36,164 bases of DNA from JAICIG01 sp035532215 (GCA_035532215.1 DATKRK010000434.1:1-36164); one strand, 5' to 3'; shown: positions 17,065 through 26,110, counted from the stretch's first letter. Made by a program: numbers and translations. The notes: a model not told the origin generated them from the sequence alone.

Positions 17065-17397
17065 ATGGCTCTCGATGCAAAATCCGCGCGGATGACTGCA
17101 ATCATCGCGGGCGCCGCCGTGCTGGCGGCGCTTGGCTTGTTCGGCGCGGTCTTGGCCGGTGCGGTCGCCTTCGGCTTTCCGGCGAACGGGGGCTTCGGCC
17201 CGCAGGGCATTGGCGCCGCCGGCTTCTTGCTCGGTACTATCATGCTTGCTTGTGCTTCCTTTGCCGTCAGGTTTGGCCTCAAGGCGATCGCAGAGCGCTG
17301 GCAGGAAGGCGCCGAGGCGGCGCGACGGGTGCGCGAGCGGTTGGAATCCGAGCATGCGGCTCGCACTTCATCGCTCCGGGAGAGTCCGGAGCTGTAA
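17065..17397 (+). CDS. Small two-helix membrane protein
   Basis: 110 residues from ATG 17065. Two hydrophobic helices: about 11-36 (AIIAGAAVLAALGLFGAVL) and 48-70 (GIGAAGFLLGTIML...), joined by a Gly-rich loop. They are followed by a charged, probably cytoplasmic amphipathic tail (RWQEGAEAARRVRERLESEH). GGAG at 17046-17049 is a distant ribosome site. Not recognised. Frame, hydrophobic pattern and absence of another candidate on either strand favour a real gene. Confidence 0.55.
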   Translation: MALDAKSARMTAIIAGAAVLAALGLFGAVLAGAVAFGFPANGGFGPQGIGAAGFLLGTIMLACASFAVRFGLKAIAERWQEGAEAARRVRERLESEHAARTSSLRESPEL

Positions 17398-17764
17398 TGA
17401 TCGCATTGATTGCCGGCAACCGCGATCGGTTTCGCCTTGGCGGGGGCGAGGCCGGCCGCGAAAGGAGAACGACCGAGCCCGCACAAGGCGGACTGGAGCC
17501 TTGTGCGGGCTCAACGACGCTCGCCGCTGGCGGCGGCGATCGTGATGGTAAACGACATCGAGCCGGCCGGCTGGCAATCTCGTTCTGCAACTACTATCGG
17601 CGCCGCTCAGCGGAGCAAATTGCCAATTCAGCTAATCGGGCCGCATATATTCAATGCGGCGTCAACTGCAGTTGACGCTTGGTAGTGTCCTATAACAGTG
17701 TGTCGCCGTCCCTGGCCGGCTACTTCGGCACCTCTTGCTCCAGTCACTATTTGACCGTCAGCGG
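17398..17764. other. Spacer with two strong palindromes and no firm gene
   Basis: Between convergent small membrane-protein genes. Contains a perfect 15-bp hairpin, 17475-17489 with 17498-17512 (GAGCCCGCACAAGGC), with an eight-base loop, probably a terminator-like or repeat hairpin. It also contains a perfect 20-bp palindrome at 17659-17678 (GCGTCAACTGCAGTTGACGC), next to a CCGCAT...ATGCGG hairpin at 17641-17659. No coding frame is convincing. Confidence 0.6.
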
Positions 17765-17971
17765 TCATCGCCGCTTTTTCAGAGCCGCACGAATGTACCA
17801 GCCAGCTATTCCAAGAACCGCGCCGCTGATTGCGCCGATCACCAGGCCATAGGCATGCGGGACGGGATCATCGGACCGGACCATTGCCGAACCGATCACG
17901 GCGCCATTGACGGCCCCGAACGTTCCCCATGCAAGAATGCCTGCGACCGTGGCCCGCGTTGGGTTATTCAT
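17765..17971 (-). CDS. Small glycine-rich membrane protein
   Basis: 68 residues from ATG 17971. Two helices with glycine-zipper-like spacing: about 8-30 (VAGILAWGTFGAVNGAVIG) and 40-61 (AYGLVIGAISGAVLGIAGW), then a basic KKRR tail. Likely an inner-membrane protein that oligomerises through GxxxG-like contacts (inference). Function unknown. It is convergent with the 17065 gene and close to another small minus-strand gene at 18171. Confidence 0.55.
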   Translation of the reverse strand: MNNPTRATVAGILAWGTFGAVNGAVIGSAMVRSDDPVPHAYGLVIGAISGAVLGIAGWYIRAALKKRR

Positions 17972-18170
17972 TGGCCATCAACCACAACAGCGTCCTCAGA
18001 CTGAACTGAACTCTTCGGCTCATGGGCGCATCATAGCCGGCGGTTGGGGCGGGGCAAAATGGATGGATCAATTAAAACAACATTCCATTTCCCATCGCAT
18101 CGTCTTCGATCACTTCCGAGTCCGATATATGTCTATCCAGATGCCGACGCCAAGCAAGCAGGTCCATGCG

Positions 18171-18452
18171 TCAATCGGTCGGCCGAGACAGATCGGCGCG
18201 CATAAGGACCGTGCGTTTCAGCTCAGCGATTTCCTCTTCGGAGAGCCCTTCGTAGACGTTGCACCAATCGGGCAGCGACGCGGTCTCGCCGGCGGAAGGC
18301 TGCGGTTCGACGGAGGCTTGCTGATCGGCCTCGACCGCGAGCACGCGAATGACGAGTTTTTGGTTTTCGCGCAGAGGCTGGCCCAGCAGGTGTTCCACGG
18401 CCTGCCGATCGGCGGAATCGATCTCATTGACATTCCGTACAAACTCGCCCAT
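18171..18452 (-). CDS. Small conserved hypothetical protein
   Basis: 93-residue acidic soluble protein. The C-terminal block LPDWCNVYEGLSEEEIAEL followed by RADLSR looks like a conserved planctomycete motif that I have seen at the ends of small uncharacterised proteins. The middle is low-complexity (VEADQQASVEPQPSAGE). Start ATG 18452. No DNA-binding or toxin motif is visible, so an antitoxin role would be a guess. The 3' end lies 199 bases from the 17765 gene. Confidence 0.65.
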   Translation of the reverse strand: MGEFVRNVNEIDSADRQAVEHLLGQPLRENQKLVIRVLAVEADQQASVEPQPSAGETASLPDWCNVYEGLSEEEIAELKRTVLMRADLSRPTD

Positions 18453-18489
18453 GACCTTATTCTACCTTCCAACCTGGCGCCGAGCGAGG

Positions 18490-18747
18490 CATGCTGGCGT
18501 GCCCGATGGCTTCGTGTTCGACGAATTCGGCCGGCTGTATCTGGGCATGTGGACCGGCGCCGTGGTACACGCGATCGAAGTCCCCAGCGGCAAGCTTCTG
18601 GCCACCTATCAGGCCGGCGGCAGCCAGGCCACGAACGTGCATTTCTTCAACGGCGATCTCTACGTCACCGTCGCCGCCAAGGAAGCCGTGTTCAAGCTGC
18701 CGCTCGGCATCCGCGGCTGGCAGTACAGCAAGGCGTGCGGGTTTTGA
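18490..18747 (+). pseudogene. 3' remnant of an SMP-30/gluconolactonase-type gene
   Basis: The frame reads GVPDGFVFDEFGRLYLGMW, GKLLATYQAGG, TNVHFFNGDLYVTVAAKEAV and FKLPLGIRG, ending at a stop at 18747. That is the final three blades of the six-bladed beta-propeller of the SMP-30/gluconolactonase/LRE family (about 85 of the usual ~300 residues). The 5' two-thirds is missing: upstream sequence is unrelated and contains the opposite-strand gene. No credible start or ribosome site precedes it. A decayed or truncated gene, probably cut by rearrangement near 18460-18490. Confidence 0.75.
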
Positions 18748-18817
18748 GTGATTTTGGATTTTCGATTTTGGATTTTGGATTTGGCTTGCGGAGTTGCCTG
18801 GCGGTCGGGGGTATGGG
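18748..18817. repeat. ATTTTGGATTT direct-repeat tract
   Basis: Short, low-GC tandem: GATTTTGGATTTTCGATTTT and then GGATTTTGGATTTGG at roughly 18751-18785, a sharp contrast with the GC-rich flanks. It lies directly after the gluconolactonase remnant and before palindromic element family A copy 2. Confidence 0.6.
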
Positions 18818-18884
18818 CTCACGCGGAGTCGCGGAGAGTTCTTTTTCTTTTCGTCCTCTCCGCGGCTCCGTGCCTCCGCGTGAG
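18818..18884. repeat. Palindromic repeat element, family A copy 2
   Basis: Arms 18818-18838 (CTCACGCGGAGTCGCGGAG) and 18856-18884 (ending CTCCGCGTGAG) are an inverted repeat with a mismatch, the same design as 64-138, with a T-rich centre (CTTTTTCTTTTC). It sits just after the DUF1501 gene's stop (18903, minus strand), so a copy again marks a gene end. Confidence 0.75.
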
Positions 18885-18902
18885 TCCCGTCAAGCAAAAA
18901 GC

Positions 18903-20396
18903 TTACGCCAGAATCTCCCCGAGCACATGCCCGTGAACGTCGGTCAGGCGGCGTTCGATGCCGTTGTGGTAGAAGCTGAGCCGTTCGTGGTCGAGGCCCA
19001 GCAGGTGCAAGATCGTGGCGTGCAAGTCGTAGATCGTCGCAACGTCCTCGACCGCCTTGTGGCCGAATTCGTCGGTGGCGCCGTAGCTGAAGGGCGCCTT
19101 GATGCCGGCGCCGGCCAGCCAGACGGTGAAACCCTGCGGGTTGTGGTCGCGGCCGTTGGCGCCCTTTTGAAAGGTCGGCATCCGGCCGAACTCGGTGACG
19201 AAAGCCACCAGCGTGTCGCTGAGCAGCCCGCGCTGGCGCAGATCCTTAATCAGCGCGGCGGCGGGCTGGTCGAGGATCGGGCCGTGAATGTCGTACTGGT
19301 CCTTGAGCTTCTTGTGCCCGTCCCAATTGCCGACGCCTTCGCCCATCGCGTACGAGCCGTTGAAAAGCTGCACGAACCGCACGCCCCGCTCCAACAGCCG
19401 CCGGGCGAGCAGGCAGTTGCGGGCAAAGCCGGCCTTCGTGGAGTTTGCGTCGTTGGCGCCGTAATCGTCGAGCGTCGCAGCCGATTCGTCCGAGAGATCG
19501 GAAACCCGCGCGGCGGCCAACTGCATCTTGGCGGCCATCTCGTAGCTGGCGATGCGGGCCGCCAGGTCGCTGTCGCCCGGATGCTGGGCCAGATGCCGCT
19601 CGTTGAGCAGCTTCAAGAAGTCTCGCGTGGCCGCCTCGGCCGATTCGCTGATCGCCGCCGGACGCCGCAAGTTGGGGATCGGCTTTTCCGCGTTGAACGC
19701 CGTGCCTTGGAACGCGGCGGGCAGGAAGGTCGAATTCCAATGGTTCGGCCCGACCTGCGGCACGCCGCGCGGATCGGGAATCGCCACGAAGGCCGGCAGG
19801 TCGTCGCACTCCGAGCCCAAGGCATACGTCACCCAGCAGCCGATCGCCGGAAAGCCGTCGAGCGTGTAGCCGGTGCTCATCTGGTTTTCGGCCGGGCCGT
19901 GCGTGTTCGACTTGGCGGTCATCGAATGGATGAAGCACATCTCGTCGACCAGTTCGGCCAGGTTCGGCAGCAAGTCGCTGGCCATCTTGCCGCACTGGCC
20001 GCGCGGTTTGAAGGGCCACAGCGGCTTGATCAGGTTGCCGTTTTCGCCCTGGAACGTGACGAGATTGCCCGAGGGCAACGGTTTGTCGTGATAGCGGACG
20101 AGCTCGCTCTTGTAATCGAACGTATCGACGTGGCTCAAGGCGCCCGAGCAGAAGAGCATCAATACGCGCTTCGCCTGGGCCGGAAAGTGCGGCGGGCGCG
20201 GCGCGTAGGGCCGCGCCGGATCGACCAGCGGTCGAATCGGCGCATGAGCGTCGGCCAGGGCGCCCGACTCGGCCAACAGCGAGGCCAGCGCGATGCCGCC
20301 CAGCCCGCCCGCCGAACGCTGCAAGAAGCCTCGGCGGTCGAGCAGGCTGCGCCCAATGTGCGAGATGATAGGGTCGCTCATGCCGTTGATGCTCAT
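18903..20396 (-). CDS. DUF1501 protein, Tat-exported (second copy)
   Basis: 497 residues. The N-terminus has DRRGFLQRSAGGLGG, a twin-arginine signal. Then come the DUF1501 landmarks: VLMLFCSGALSHVDTFDYK, MTAKSNTHGPAENQMSTG, FVTEFGRMPTFQKGA and DLHATILHLLGLDHERLSF. The alternative start MSDPIISH (residue 6) is also possible. Only 8 bases separate it from the PSD1 gene upstream, so the two are almost certainly one operon. It is the same gene order as the first pair but on the other strand. Roughly 40 percent similar by eye to the 15503 protein, so not a recent duplicate. Confidence 0.93.
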   Translation of the reverse strand: MSINGMSDPIISHIGRSLLDRRGFLQRSAGGLGGIALASLLAESGALADAHAPIRPLVDPARPYAPRPPHFPAQAKRVLMLFCSGALSHVDTFDYKSELVRYHDKPLPSGNLVTFQGENGNLIKPLWPFKPRGQCGKMASDLLPNLAELVDEMCFIHSMTAKSNTHGPAENQMSTGYTLDGFPAIGCWVTYALGSECDDLPAFVAIPDPRGVPQVGPNHWNSTFLPAAFQGTAFNAEKPIPNLRRPAAISESAEAATRDFLKLLNERHLAQHPGDSDLAARIASYEMAAKMQLAAARVSDLSDESAATLDDYGANDANSTKAGFARNCLLARRLLERGVRFVQLFNGSYAMGEGVGNWDGHKKLKDQYDIHGPILDQPAAALIKDLRQRGLLSDTLVAFVTEFGRMPTFQKGANGRDHNPQGFTVWLAGAGIKAPFSYGATDEFGHKAVEDVATIYDLHATILHLLGLDHERLSFYHNGIERRLTDVHGHVLGEILA

Positions 20397-20404
20397 TGCT
20401 TTGC

Positions 20405-23400
20405 CTAATACACCATCACGAATTCATTCGCATTGAAAATTGCCCGGCAAAACGCGCCCAGCCCGTGTTGCTCGACGAGCAGCACTGCGGCGGCCGTTTC
20501 CTCCGGACTGGCCTCGCGGCCGAACGCGAGTTCGAATGCGCGGCGTACCTGCGCCGCCGGATCGGCGCCGGCCTCTTTCGCCAGTCGCCCGGCCAGAAAC
20601 CCCGCCTGCTGCTCGATGAACGGGCTGTTGAGCAGGTTGAAGGCTTGCAGCGGCGTGGTCGAGCTGCCGCGTCGCGGTGCGATCTGTCCGGCGTCGGGGC
20701 AATCGAAGGCGCCGAAGGTATCATCGAGCTGCATCCGCGGCTTGCTCTGATAAACCATCCGGCGGAACGTCTCGGGGCCAAACTCGCGCTTCGGCGTGTA
20801 GACCTTGACGTAGTTCGCGTTCGGCTGGAACAGGTCGAAGCCCGGCCCGCCCATCGTCGCGTCGAGCTTGCCGCTGACGGCGAGAATCGCGTCGCGGATC
20901 GCTTCGGCTTCCAGCCGCCGCGGCGAGTATCGCCACAAGAGCCGAGATTGGGCGTCGCGCTCGATCGCCTCCGGCTGGCCGCGGCTGGCCTGGCGATAAG
21001 TCGACGAGCGCAGCATCAGCCGGTGCAGATGCTTGAGCGACCAAGGCTGGGCTGCCGGGCCGCCGTCGTCGGCCTGCGGCGCGACCAACTCGCTGGCCAG
21101 CCAGTCGAGCAGTTCCGGGTGGCTCGGCTGGCCGCCGTTGACGCCGAAATCGCTGGGCGTGCCCGCGATGCCTTGGCCGAAATGATAGTGCCACAGCCGA
21201 TTGGCGATCACGCGCGAGGTCAGCACGTTGTCGGGCGAGGCGATCCAGCGCGCCAGCGCCAGCCGCCGCTCTTGCTCCGGGGCATCGACCGCCAGTCGCC
21301 AGCCGCCGCCGAACGCGCTCAAACCCCCCGGCGCCACTTCCTCCTTGGGCTGCATCGGATCGCCGCGGTGCAGGCGAAACGTCTTGGGCGGGGCGACGAA
21401 CACGCCGGCGTAGGCCTTGCGGTCGGACGACGAAAGCCTGGCAATTTGCGATTCAAGCTCGTCGCGTTGTCGGGCGAGCGTTTCGAGTTCGGCCGTCTCG
21501 TTGGGCGACAGGCCGCCGGCCAGTTCGATATTGCCCGTGCGATGCGGGTAGTGATAGTCGAGCCGATCGGCCGACGAGGCGACGGTCCGCCAGTTTTCGC
21601 CGTCGAGCGAGACGGCCATCTCGTACTTCGTGGCCAGCCGGTCGGCGTAGCGCGGCTGGCTGTCGCGGTCGCGGCTCCAGACGACGCGCTCGATCTGGGC
21701 CGGCTCGGCGAAATCGAGCTGCACCCAGCCTTTGTCCCGTTCGTTGGAAATCCAACTGTGCGCGTTGCCGTAAAGGCCGTCGTTGACGTGCTGGGGCTGA
21801 TGGATCGCAAAACCGGCGAGCGTTCCGGAAACGGAGACCCTCGTGCCGCAGCTTGCCAGGGCGATGTTGCGCGGCACGGCCTCGTTCGTAAAAACTTCCA
21901 GTTCATCGAGGCACGGTTCGATGCCCGAGTCGCTGGCCTCGATCGTAAACCGCACGTGCCGCGCCATGACCGGCTCGAAGCGGTCGCTGTTCTCGCCGCG
22001 CTCGACCGGCCGCCGCAAGTGCGGCGCTCGTTCGACGATGGGCGACGAAGGCCGTGCCGTTTCGAAAATCACGGCGTCGGCCGTCACCGGCGCCGCGGTC
22101 GCGCCCGCTTTCACCAGCAGTCGGGTGGCCGGCGTGAAGTCGTGTTGGCCGGCGTCGTAAAAGCCGCTCCACATTGGTTTCTCAGGCAGCGGCTTATCGG
22201 GCGAGGGCTGCTCCGGGTTGGGCGGGCCGTCGGCGAACCAACGTTGATCGACCCGCGCGATCTCGCGCTGATCGGCGGTCGTAGCCGGATCGCCGTCGGC
22301 GTCGAGCAAATAGGCGACGTCGGGAGCGTGCGTGTGCCAGCCGCAGCCCCACGAAAGCCAGACGCGAAAGCGGCCGGCCAGCTTGGGCGCGTAGGCGAAG
22401 ACCGGCTTGTTGGCCACGTCCTCCCACCAATGATAGTTCTTGCCCAAATTTGGCAGGCTCGCGATGCCGCCCGGCTGATCGGCGCAGCCGCGACCGACGC
22501 CTGCCGCGTGCGGGGCAATGCCGCGGGGCGGCTCGATTTCTTCGACCGCCGGCGCCGCCGGATCGTTCGATTTCTGAGTATCGTCGAGCACCAGCGTCAC
22601 ACCGCGGGCGAGCGGCTGCAATTGCGCCAGGCGTGCTCGAGCGGCGGCAAGCTGTTCGCGGAGTTTTTCCAGTTCCCGCTCGCGCTCGGGCCCATCGGCC
22701 GGGCGCAACGGCCGCTCGCCGTGCGTCACGCCCTCCAGCGCCGCCTTCAGGGCATAATAATCGGTCTGTGGAATCGGATCGAACTTGTGGTTGTGGCAGC
22801 GGGCGCAGCCGACCGTCAGCCCCAAAAACGCCGAGCCGGTCGTGCTCAGCATGTCGTGCAGTTCGTCGGCCCGTTGCTGGGCCGTCAGCACCGGGTCGGG
22901 GCTTTTCACCTGGTCCCACGGCCCGCCCGCCAAAAATCCGGTCGCTTCATCGGCGCCCAACGCATCGCCGGCCAGTTGCTCGATCACGAATTGGTCGTAC
23001 GGCTTGTCTTCATTGAACGCGCGAATCACGTAATCGCGATAGGGCCAAGCGTTCGGCCGGGGCTGGTTCATCTCGAAGCCGTGGCTTTCGGCGAACCGCA
23101 CCACGTCGAGCCAGTGCCGCGCCCAGCGCTCGCCGAACTGCGGCGAATCGAGCAGCCGCTCGACCAGTTTTTCGTAGGCCCGTGGATCGGCATCAGCGAC
23201 GAAGCGGGCGATCTCCTCGGGCGACGGCGGCAGGCCGATCACGTCGAAGTAGACGCGGCGGATGAGCGTGCGGCGGTCGGCTTCCGGCGAGGGAGCCAGC
23301 CCGCTCGCGTTCAACTTTTCGAGCACGAAGGCGTCGATGGCATTGCGAAGCGGAAACTGCGGATGTTGCACGTCGGGCAGCGTGTTGCGAACAATCGGCT

Positions 23401-23863
23401 GAAAGGCCCAGTGCGACGCCAGGGCGGAAGGCTTGTCGCCGGACAACTCATCGGGCCAGGCGGCGCCCTGATCGATCCAGGCCTTGAGCACGGCGACCTC
23501 GTCGGCCGAAAGCCGCTCGCCTTCGGGCGGCATGACGGTGTCGCTCTCGCCGGAGACATACGCGACCAGCGGGCTGGCGCCGCTCTTGCCGGGCACGATT
23601 GCGGCCTCGCCGAAATCGCCGCCTGCTAGGGCAATTTGCCGTTGATCGAGACGATAACTGCTCTTCTGCTTTTCAGGGCCGTGGCAATCGCGGCAACGGG
23701 CCTCGAAAATCGGCAACACGTCTTTGGCGAAATCGATTTTGGCCGCTTGAGCCGGCCGAGCTTCTCCGGCCGGCGGATCGTCGGCCAGCAGCCGCGAGGC
23801 GGCCAGCAAAGCCAGCGTAAAAATCAAGCAAGCGGCAGCCTTGCCGCCCTTCAAGCGAGGCAT
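20405..23863 (-). CDS. PSD1 protein with discoidin-like insert
   Basis: 1152 residues from ATG 23863 (MPRLKGGKAAACLIFTLALLAASRLLA signal); an upstream ATG at 23938 adds 25 unlikely residues. Order: cytochrome domain with CRDCH at 57-61 and MPPEGE loop; DUF1549 with RHWLDVVRFAESHG and GCARCHNHKFDPI (second CxxCH near 353-357); a beta-rich middle including GRFRVWLSWGCGWHTHAPD (about 497-515); an F5/8 type C (discoidin) domain at about 665-775 (HVNDGLYGNAHSWIS, GWVQLDFAEPAQIERVVWSRD); then DUF1553 with NVLTSRVIANRLWHYHFGQGIA. The insert suggests binding to a polysaccharide or surface. Partner of the DUF1501 gene 8 bases downstream. Confidence 0.93.
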   Translation of the reverse strand: MPRLKGGKAAACLIFTLALLAASRLLADDPPAGEARPAQAAKIDFAKDVLPIFEARCRDCHGPEKQKSSYRLDQRQIALAGGDFGEAAIVPGKSGASPLVAYVSGESDTVMPPEGERLSADEVAVLKAWIDQGAAWPDELSGDKPSALASHWAFQPIVRNTLPDVQHPQFPLRNAIDAFVLEKLNASGLAPSPEADRRTLIRRVYFDVIGLPPSPEEIARFVADADPRAYEKLVERLLDSPQFGERWARHWLDVVRFAESHGFEMNQPRPNAWPYRDYVIRAFNEDKPYDQFVIEQLAGDALGADEATGFLAGGPWDQVKSPDPVLTAQQRADELHDMLSTTGSAFLGLTVGCARCHNHKFDPIPQTDYYALKAALEGVTHGERPLRPADGPERERELEKLREQLAAARARLAQLQPLARGVTLVLDDTQKSNDPAAPAVEEIEPPRGIAPHAAGVGRGCADQPGGIASLPNLGKNYHWWEDVANKPVFAYAPKLAGRFRVWLSWGCGWHTHAPDVAYLLDADGDPATTADQREIARVDQRWFADGPPNPEQPSPDKPLPEKPMWSGFYDAGQHDFTPATRLLVKAGATAAPVTADAVIFETARPSSPIVERAPHLRRPVERGENSDRFEPVMARHVRFTIEASDSGIEPCLDELEVFTNEAVPRNIALASCGTRVSVSGTLAGFAIHQPQHVNDGLYGNAHSWISNERDKGWVQLDFAEPAQIERVVWSRDRDSQPRYADRLATKYEMAVSLDGENWRTVASSADRLDYHYPHRTGNIELAGGLSPNETAELETLARQRDELESQIARLSSSDRKAYAGVFVAPPKTFRLHRGDPMQPKEEVAPGGLSAFGGGWRLAVDAPEQERRLALARWIASPDNVLTSRVIANRLWHYHFGQGIAGTPSDFGVNGGQPSHPELLDWLASELVAPQADDGGPAAQPWSLKHLHRLMLRSSTYRQASRGQPEAIERDAQSRLLWRYSPRRLEAEAIRDAILAVSGKLDATMGGPGFDLFQPNANYVKVYTPKREFGPETFRRMVYQSKPRMQLDDTFGAFDCPDAGQIAPRRGSSTTPLQAFNLLNSPFIEQQAGFLAGRLAKEAGADPAAQVRRAFELAFGREASPEETAAAVLLVEQHGLGAFCRAIFNANEFVMVY

Positions 23864-24006
23864 CGCGCGGTCTCTCTCTGCGAGGAAGCTGATTGGCTTT
23901 CGGCGGGTAAATCTGGCGAGGTTTTCATTCGCCGGCAATTGGTTCCATCAGCCCCGGCACATCCTAGCCTAACCCAATCTGGCCGGGCAGTAAAATGAGG
24001 CGGCGC

Positions 24007-24089
24007 CGTAGGTCAGGCTTTCCAGCCTGACGGACCTAGGAGAAGATCCTCCAACCTGGCGCACGTCAGGCTGGAAAGCCTGACCTACG
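24007..24089. repeat. Palindromic repeat element at the head of the helicase gene
   Basis: Arms 24007-24032 (CGTAGGTCAGGCTTTCCAGC...) and 24064-24089 are a perfect 26-bp inverted repeat around a 31-base centre. It lies in the spacer between the divergent PSD1 and UvrD-type genes, so any promoter for the helicase is on or next to it. Typical of small palindromic elements scattered in planctomycete genomes. Confidence 0.8.
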
Positions 24090-24136
24090 TAAGGCATTTG
24101 CCAAACCGCCCGCGAATTCTTACCATGCGGGGCTCT

Positions 24137-26110
24137 ATGCCTCCTGATCTCAATCCGCCGCAGCGCGAAGCCGTCCAGACGCTCAAAGGCCCCTTGCTGG
24201 TGCTGGCCGGCGCCGGCACGGGCAAAACGCGCGTCGTCACCTATCGCATCGCCGAATTGATCAAGCACGGCGCGTCGCCCGGCCGCATTCTGGCCGTCAC
24301 CTTCACCAACAAGGCAGCCGCCGAAATGCAGCAGCGCGCCGCCGGGCTGCTCGGCAAGCGAAAGAAGGGCCAGGAAAAGCCCGAGATCTCCACCTTCCAC
24401 TCGCTCTGCGTGCGGATTCTCAGGCGGCACATTACGAAGCTTGGCTACCCGGCCCAGTTCGCCATTTACGATCGCGGCGATCAGGAAGCGGTGGCTCGGG
24501 CGGCGCTGCGCGATATCAAAGTGCCCAACGCCGTGCTGCGGCCGGGCGATTTGATTCAAATCATCAGCCGCTGGAAGACCGCTTCGATCCGCCCGCCACA
24601 GGCCGCGGCCGTCGCCCAAAGCGACAAAGAGCACCTGGCCGCGATGGCCTATCGCCGCTATCAGAAGGCGCTCAAATTGGCCGGCGCGGTCGACTTCGAC
24701 GACCTGCTGCTATGCACCGAGGAGCTGTTCGCCAGTTCGGCCGAGGCGCTGGCGGCCGAAGCCCGACGGTTCAGTCACTTGCTGGTCGACGAGTACCAGG
24801 ACACCAACGGCGCCCAGTACCGCATCATCAAGGCGTTGGCCGTCGGGCATCGCAATTTGTGCGTGGTGGGCGACGACGATCAATCGATCTACGGCTGGCG
24901 AGGCGCCGAAGTCACGCACATCCTGCGCTTCCAGCGCGACTGGCCCGACGCCAAAGTGGTGCGGCTGGAGGCCAATTATCGCTCGACCGGCGCCATCTTG
25001 ATGATGGCCAATCGCCTGATCGCCCACAACAAGCTGCGGCACGACAAGGTGCTCAAACCGTTTCGCGAAGACGGCGAGCCGCCGCGCATCTTGCAGTATC
25101 CCGACGAAGAGACCGAAGCCAACCAGGTGATCGAAGAAATCAACTCGCAGATTTTTCGCCGCATCGCACAGCCGCGCGACTTCGCCATCCTGTTCCGCAC
25201 CAACGAGCAGCCGCGGGCCTTCGAGCAGGAGCTGCGGCGGGCGAAGCTGCCCTATACGCTGATCGGCGGCATGTCGTTCTACGACCGCAAGGAAGTCCGC
25301 GATATCCTGGCCTATCTGCGAGTGCTGGCTCATCCGCGCGACGAAGTTTCGCTGTTGCGAATCATCAACACGCCGGCGCGCGGCATCGGCGCGAAGGCGG
25401 TCGAGTTGCTGTTGGCGCACGCCGTCTCGCAGGCCAAGCCGATGTGGGAGGTTCTGCCCGAGGCGCCGAAGCTTGGCGAATTGCCGCCCGCCGCTGTCGA
25501 GGCGGTCGGCAAGTTCGTCGCGCTCGTCGTGTACTATCGCGAGCGGGCCAAGCGCGAGCCGCTGGTCGACGTCGTGATGGACTTGATCCACAAGGTGAAC
25601 TACCAGGAGGAGATCAAGCGGCAATACAAGGAGCCGGCCGACCAGACTGCGCGTTGGAACTCGGTCGAAGAAGTCGTCAATTCGCTGGCCGGCTATCAGC
25701 AACGGGCCGAAGAGCCGACCTTGGCGGGTTTTTTGGAAGACACGGCGCTGGCCGGCCGCGACGACCAGCAAGACAAGGAAACACAATTGGCCAAAAACGC
25801 GATCGTGCTGATGACCTTGCACAGCGCCAAGGGGCTGGAATTTCCGCAAGTTTATCTGGTCGGCATGGAAGAAGGCCTGCTGCCGCACCATCGTTCCGTG
25901 GCGGCTGAAGGCGCCGCGATCGACGAAGAGCGGCGGCTCTGCTACGTCGGCGTGACCCGGGCCCAGGATCGGCTGACGATGACGTTGGCCTTGAACCGCA
26001 ACAAATGGGGCAAGCCCCGTCCCACCACGCCCAGCCGTTTTTTGTTCGAGCTGTTGGGCAAGGCCGACAATCCGCAGGCGCTGTTGAAGAAGCGGCGCAG
26101 CGGGGCGTGA
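24137..26110 (+). CDS. UvrD/Rep/PcrA-family DNA helicase
   Basis: Superfamily 1A 3'-5' helicase acting in DNA repair or replication restart. About 657 residues from ATG 24137 (GGGG ribosome site); ATG 24125 is possible. Walker A AGAGTGKT near residue 24, motif Ia FTNKAAAEMQ, motif II DEYQDTN, motif III VGDDDQSIYGWRGA, motif IV ANYRST, motif V LMTLHSAKGLEFPQV and motif VI CYVGVTRA are all present. It lacks the long C-terminal Tudor-like extension of UvrD/PcrA and its start (LNPPQREAV) is Rep-like, but the exact paralogue cannot be settled. No close partner gene. Confidence 0.95.
   Translation: MPPDLNPPQREAVQTLKGPLLVLAGAGTGKTRVVTYRIAELIKHGASPGRILAVTFTNKAAAEMQQRAAGLLGKRKKGQEKPEISTFHSLCVRILRRHITKLGYPAQFAIYDRGDQEAVARAALRDIKVPNAVLRPGDLIQIISRWKTASIRPPQAAAVAQSDKEHLAAMAYRRYQKALKLAGAVDFDDLLLCTEELFASSAEALAAEARRFSHLLVDEYQDTNGAQYRIIKALAVGHRNLCVVGDDDQSIYGWRGAEVTHILRFQRDWPDAKVVRLEANYRSTGAILMMANRLIAHNKLRHDKVLKPFREDGEPPRILQYPDEETEANQVIEEINSQIFRRIAQPRDFAILFRTNEQPRAFEQELRRAKLPYTLIGGMSFYDRKEVRDILAYLRVLAHPRDEVSLLRIINTPARGIGAKAVELLLAHAVSQAKPMWEVLPEAPKLGELPPAAVEAVGKFVALVVYYRERAKREPLVDVVMDLIHKVNYQEEIKRQYKEPADQTARWNSVEEVVNSLAGYQQRAEEPTLAGFLEDTALAGRDDQQDKETQLAKNAIVLMTLHSAKGLEFPQVYLVGMEEGLLPHHRSVAAEGAAIDEERRLCYVGVTRAQDRLTMTLALNRNKWGKPRPTTPSRFLFELLGKADNPQALLKKRRSGA

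Noticed and set aside
20396..23629. 1077-codon open frame antisense to PSD1
   Set aside because: Shadow of the DUF1549/DUF1553 gene; Arg/Gly/Val-rich with no domain pattern.
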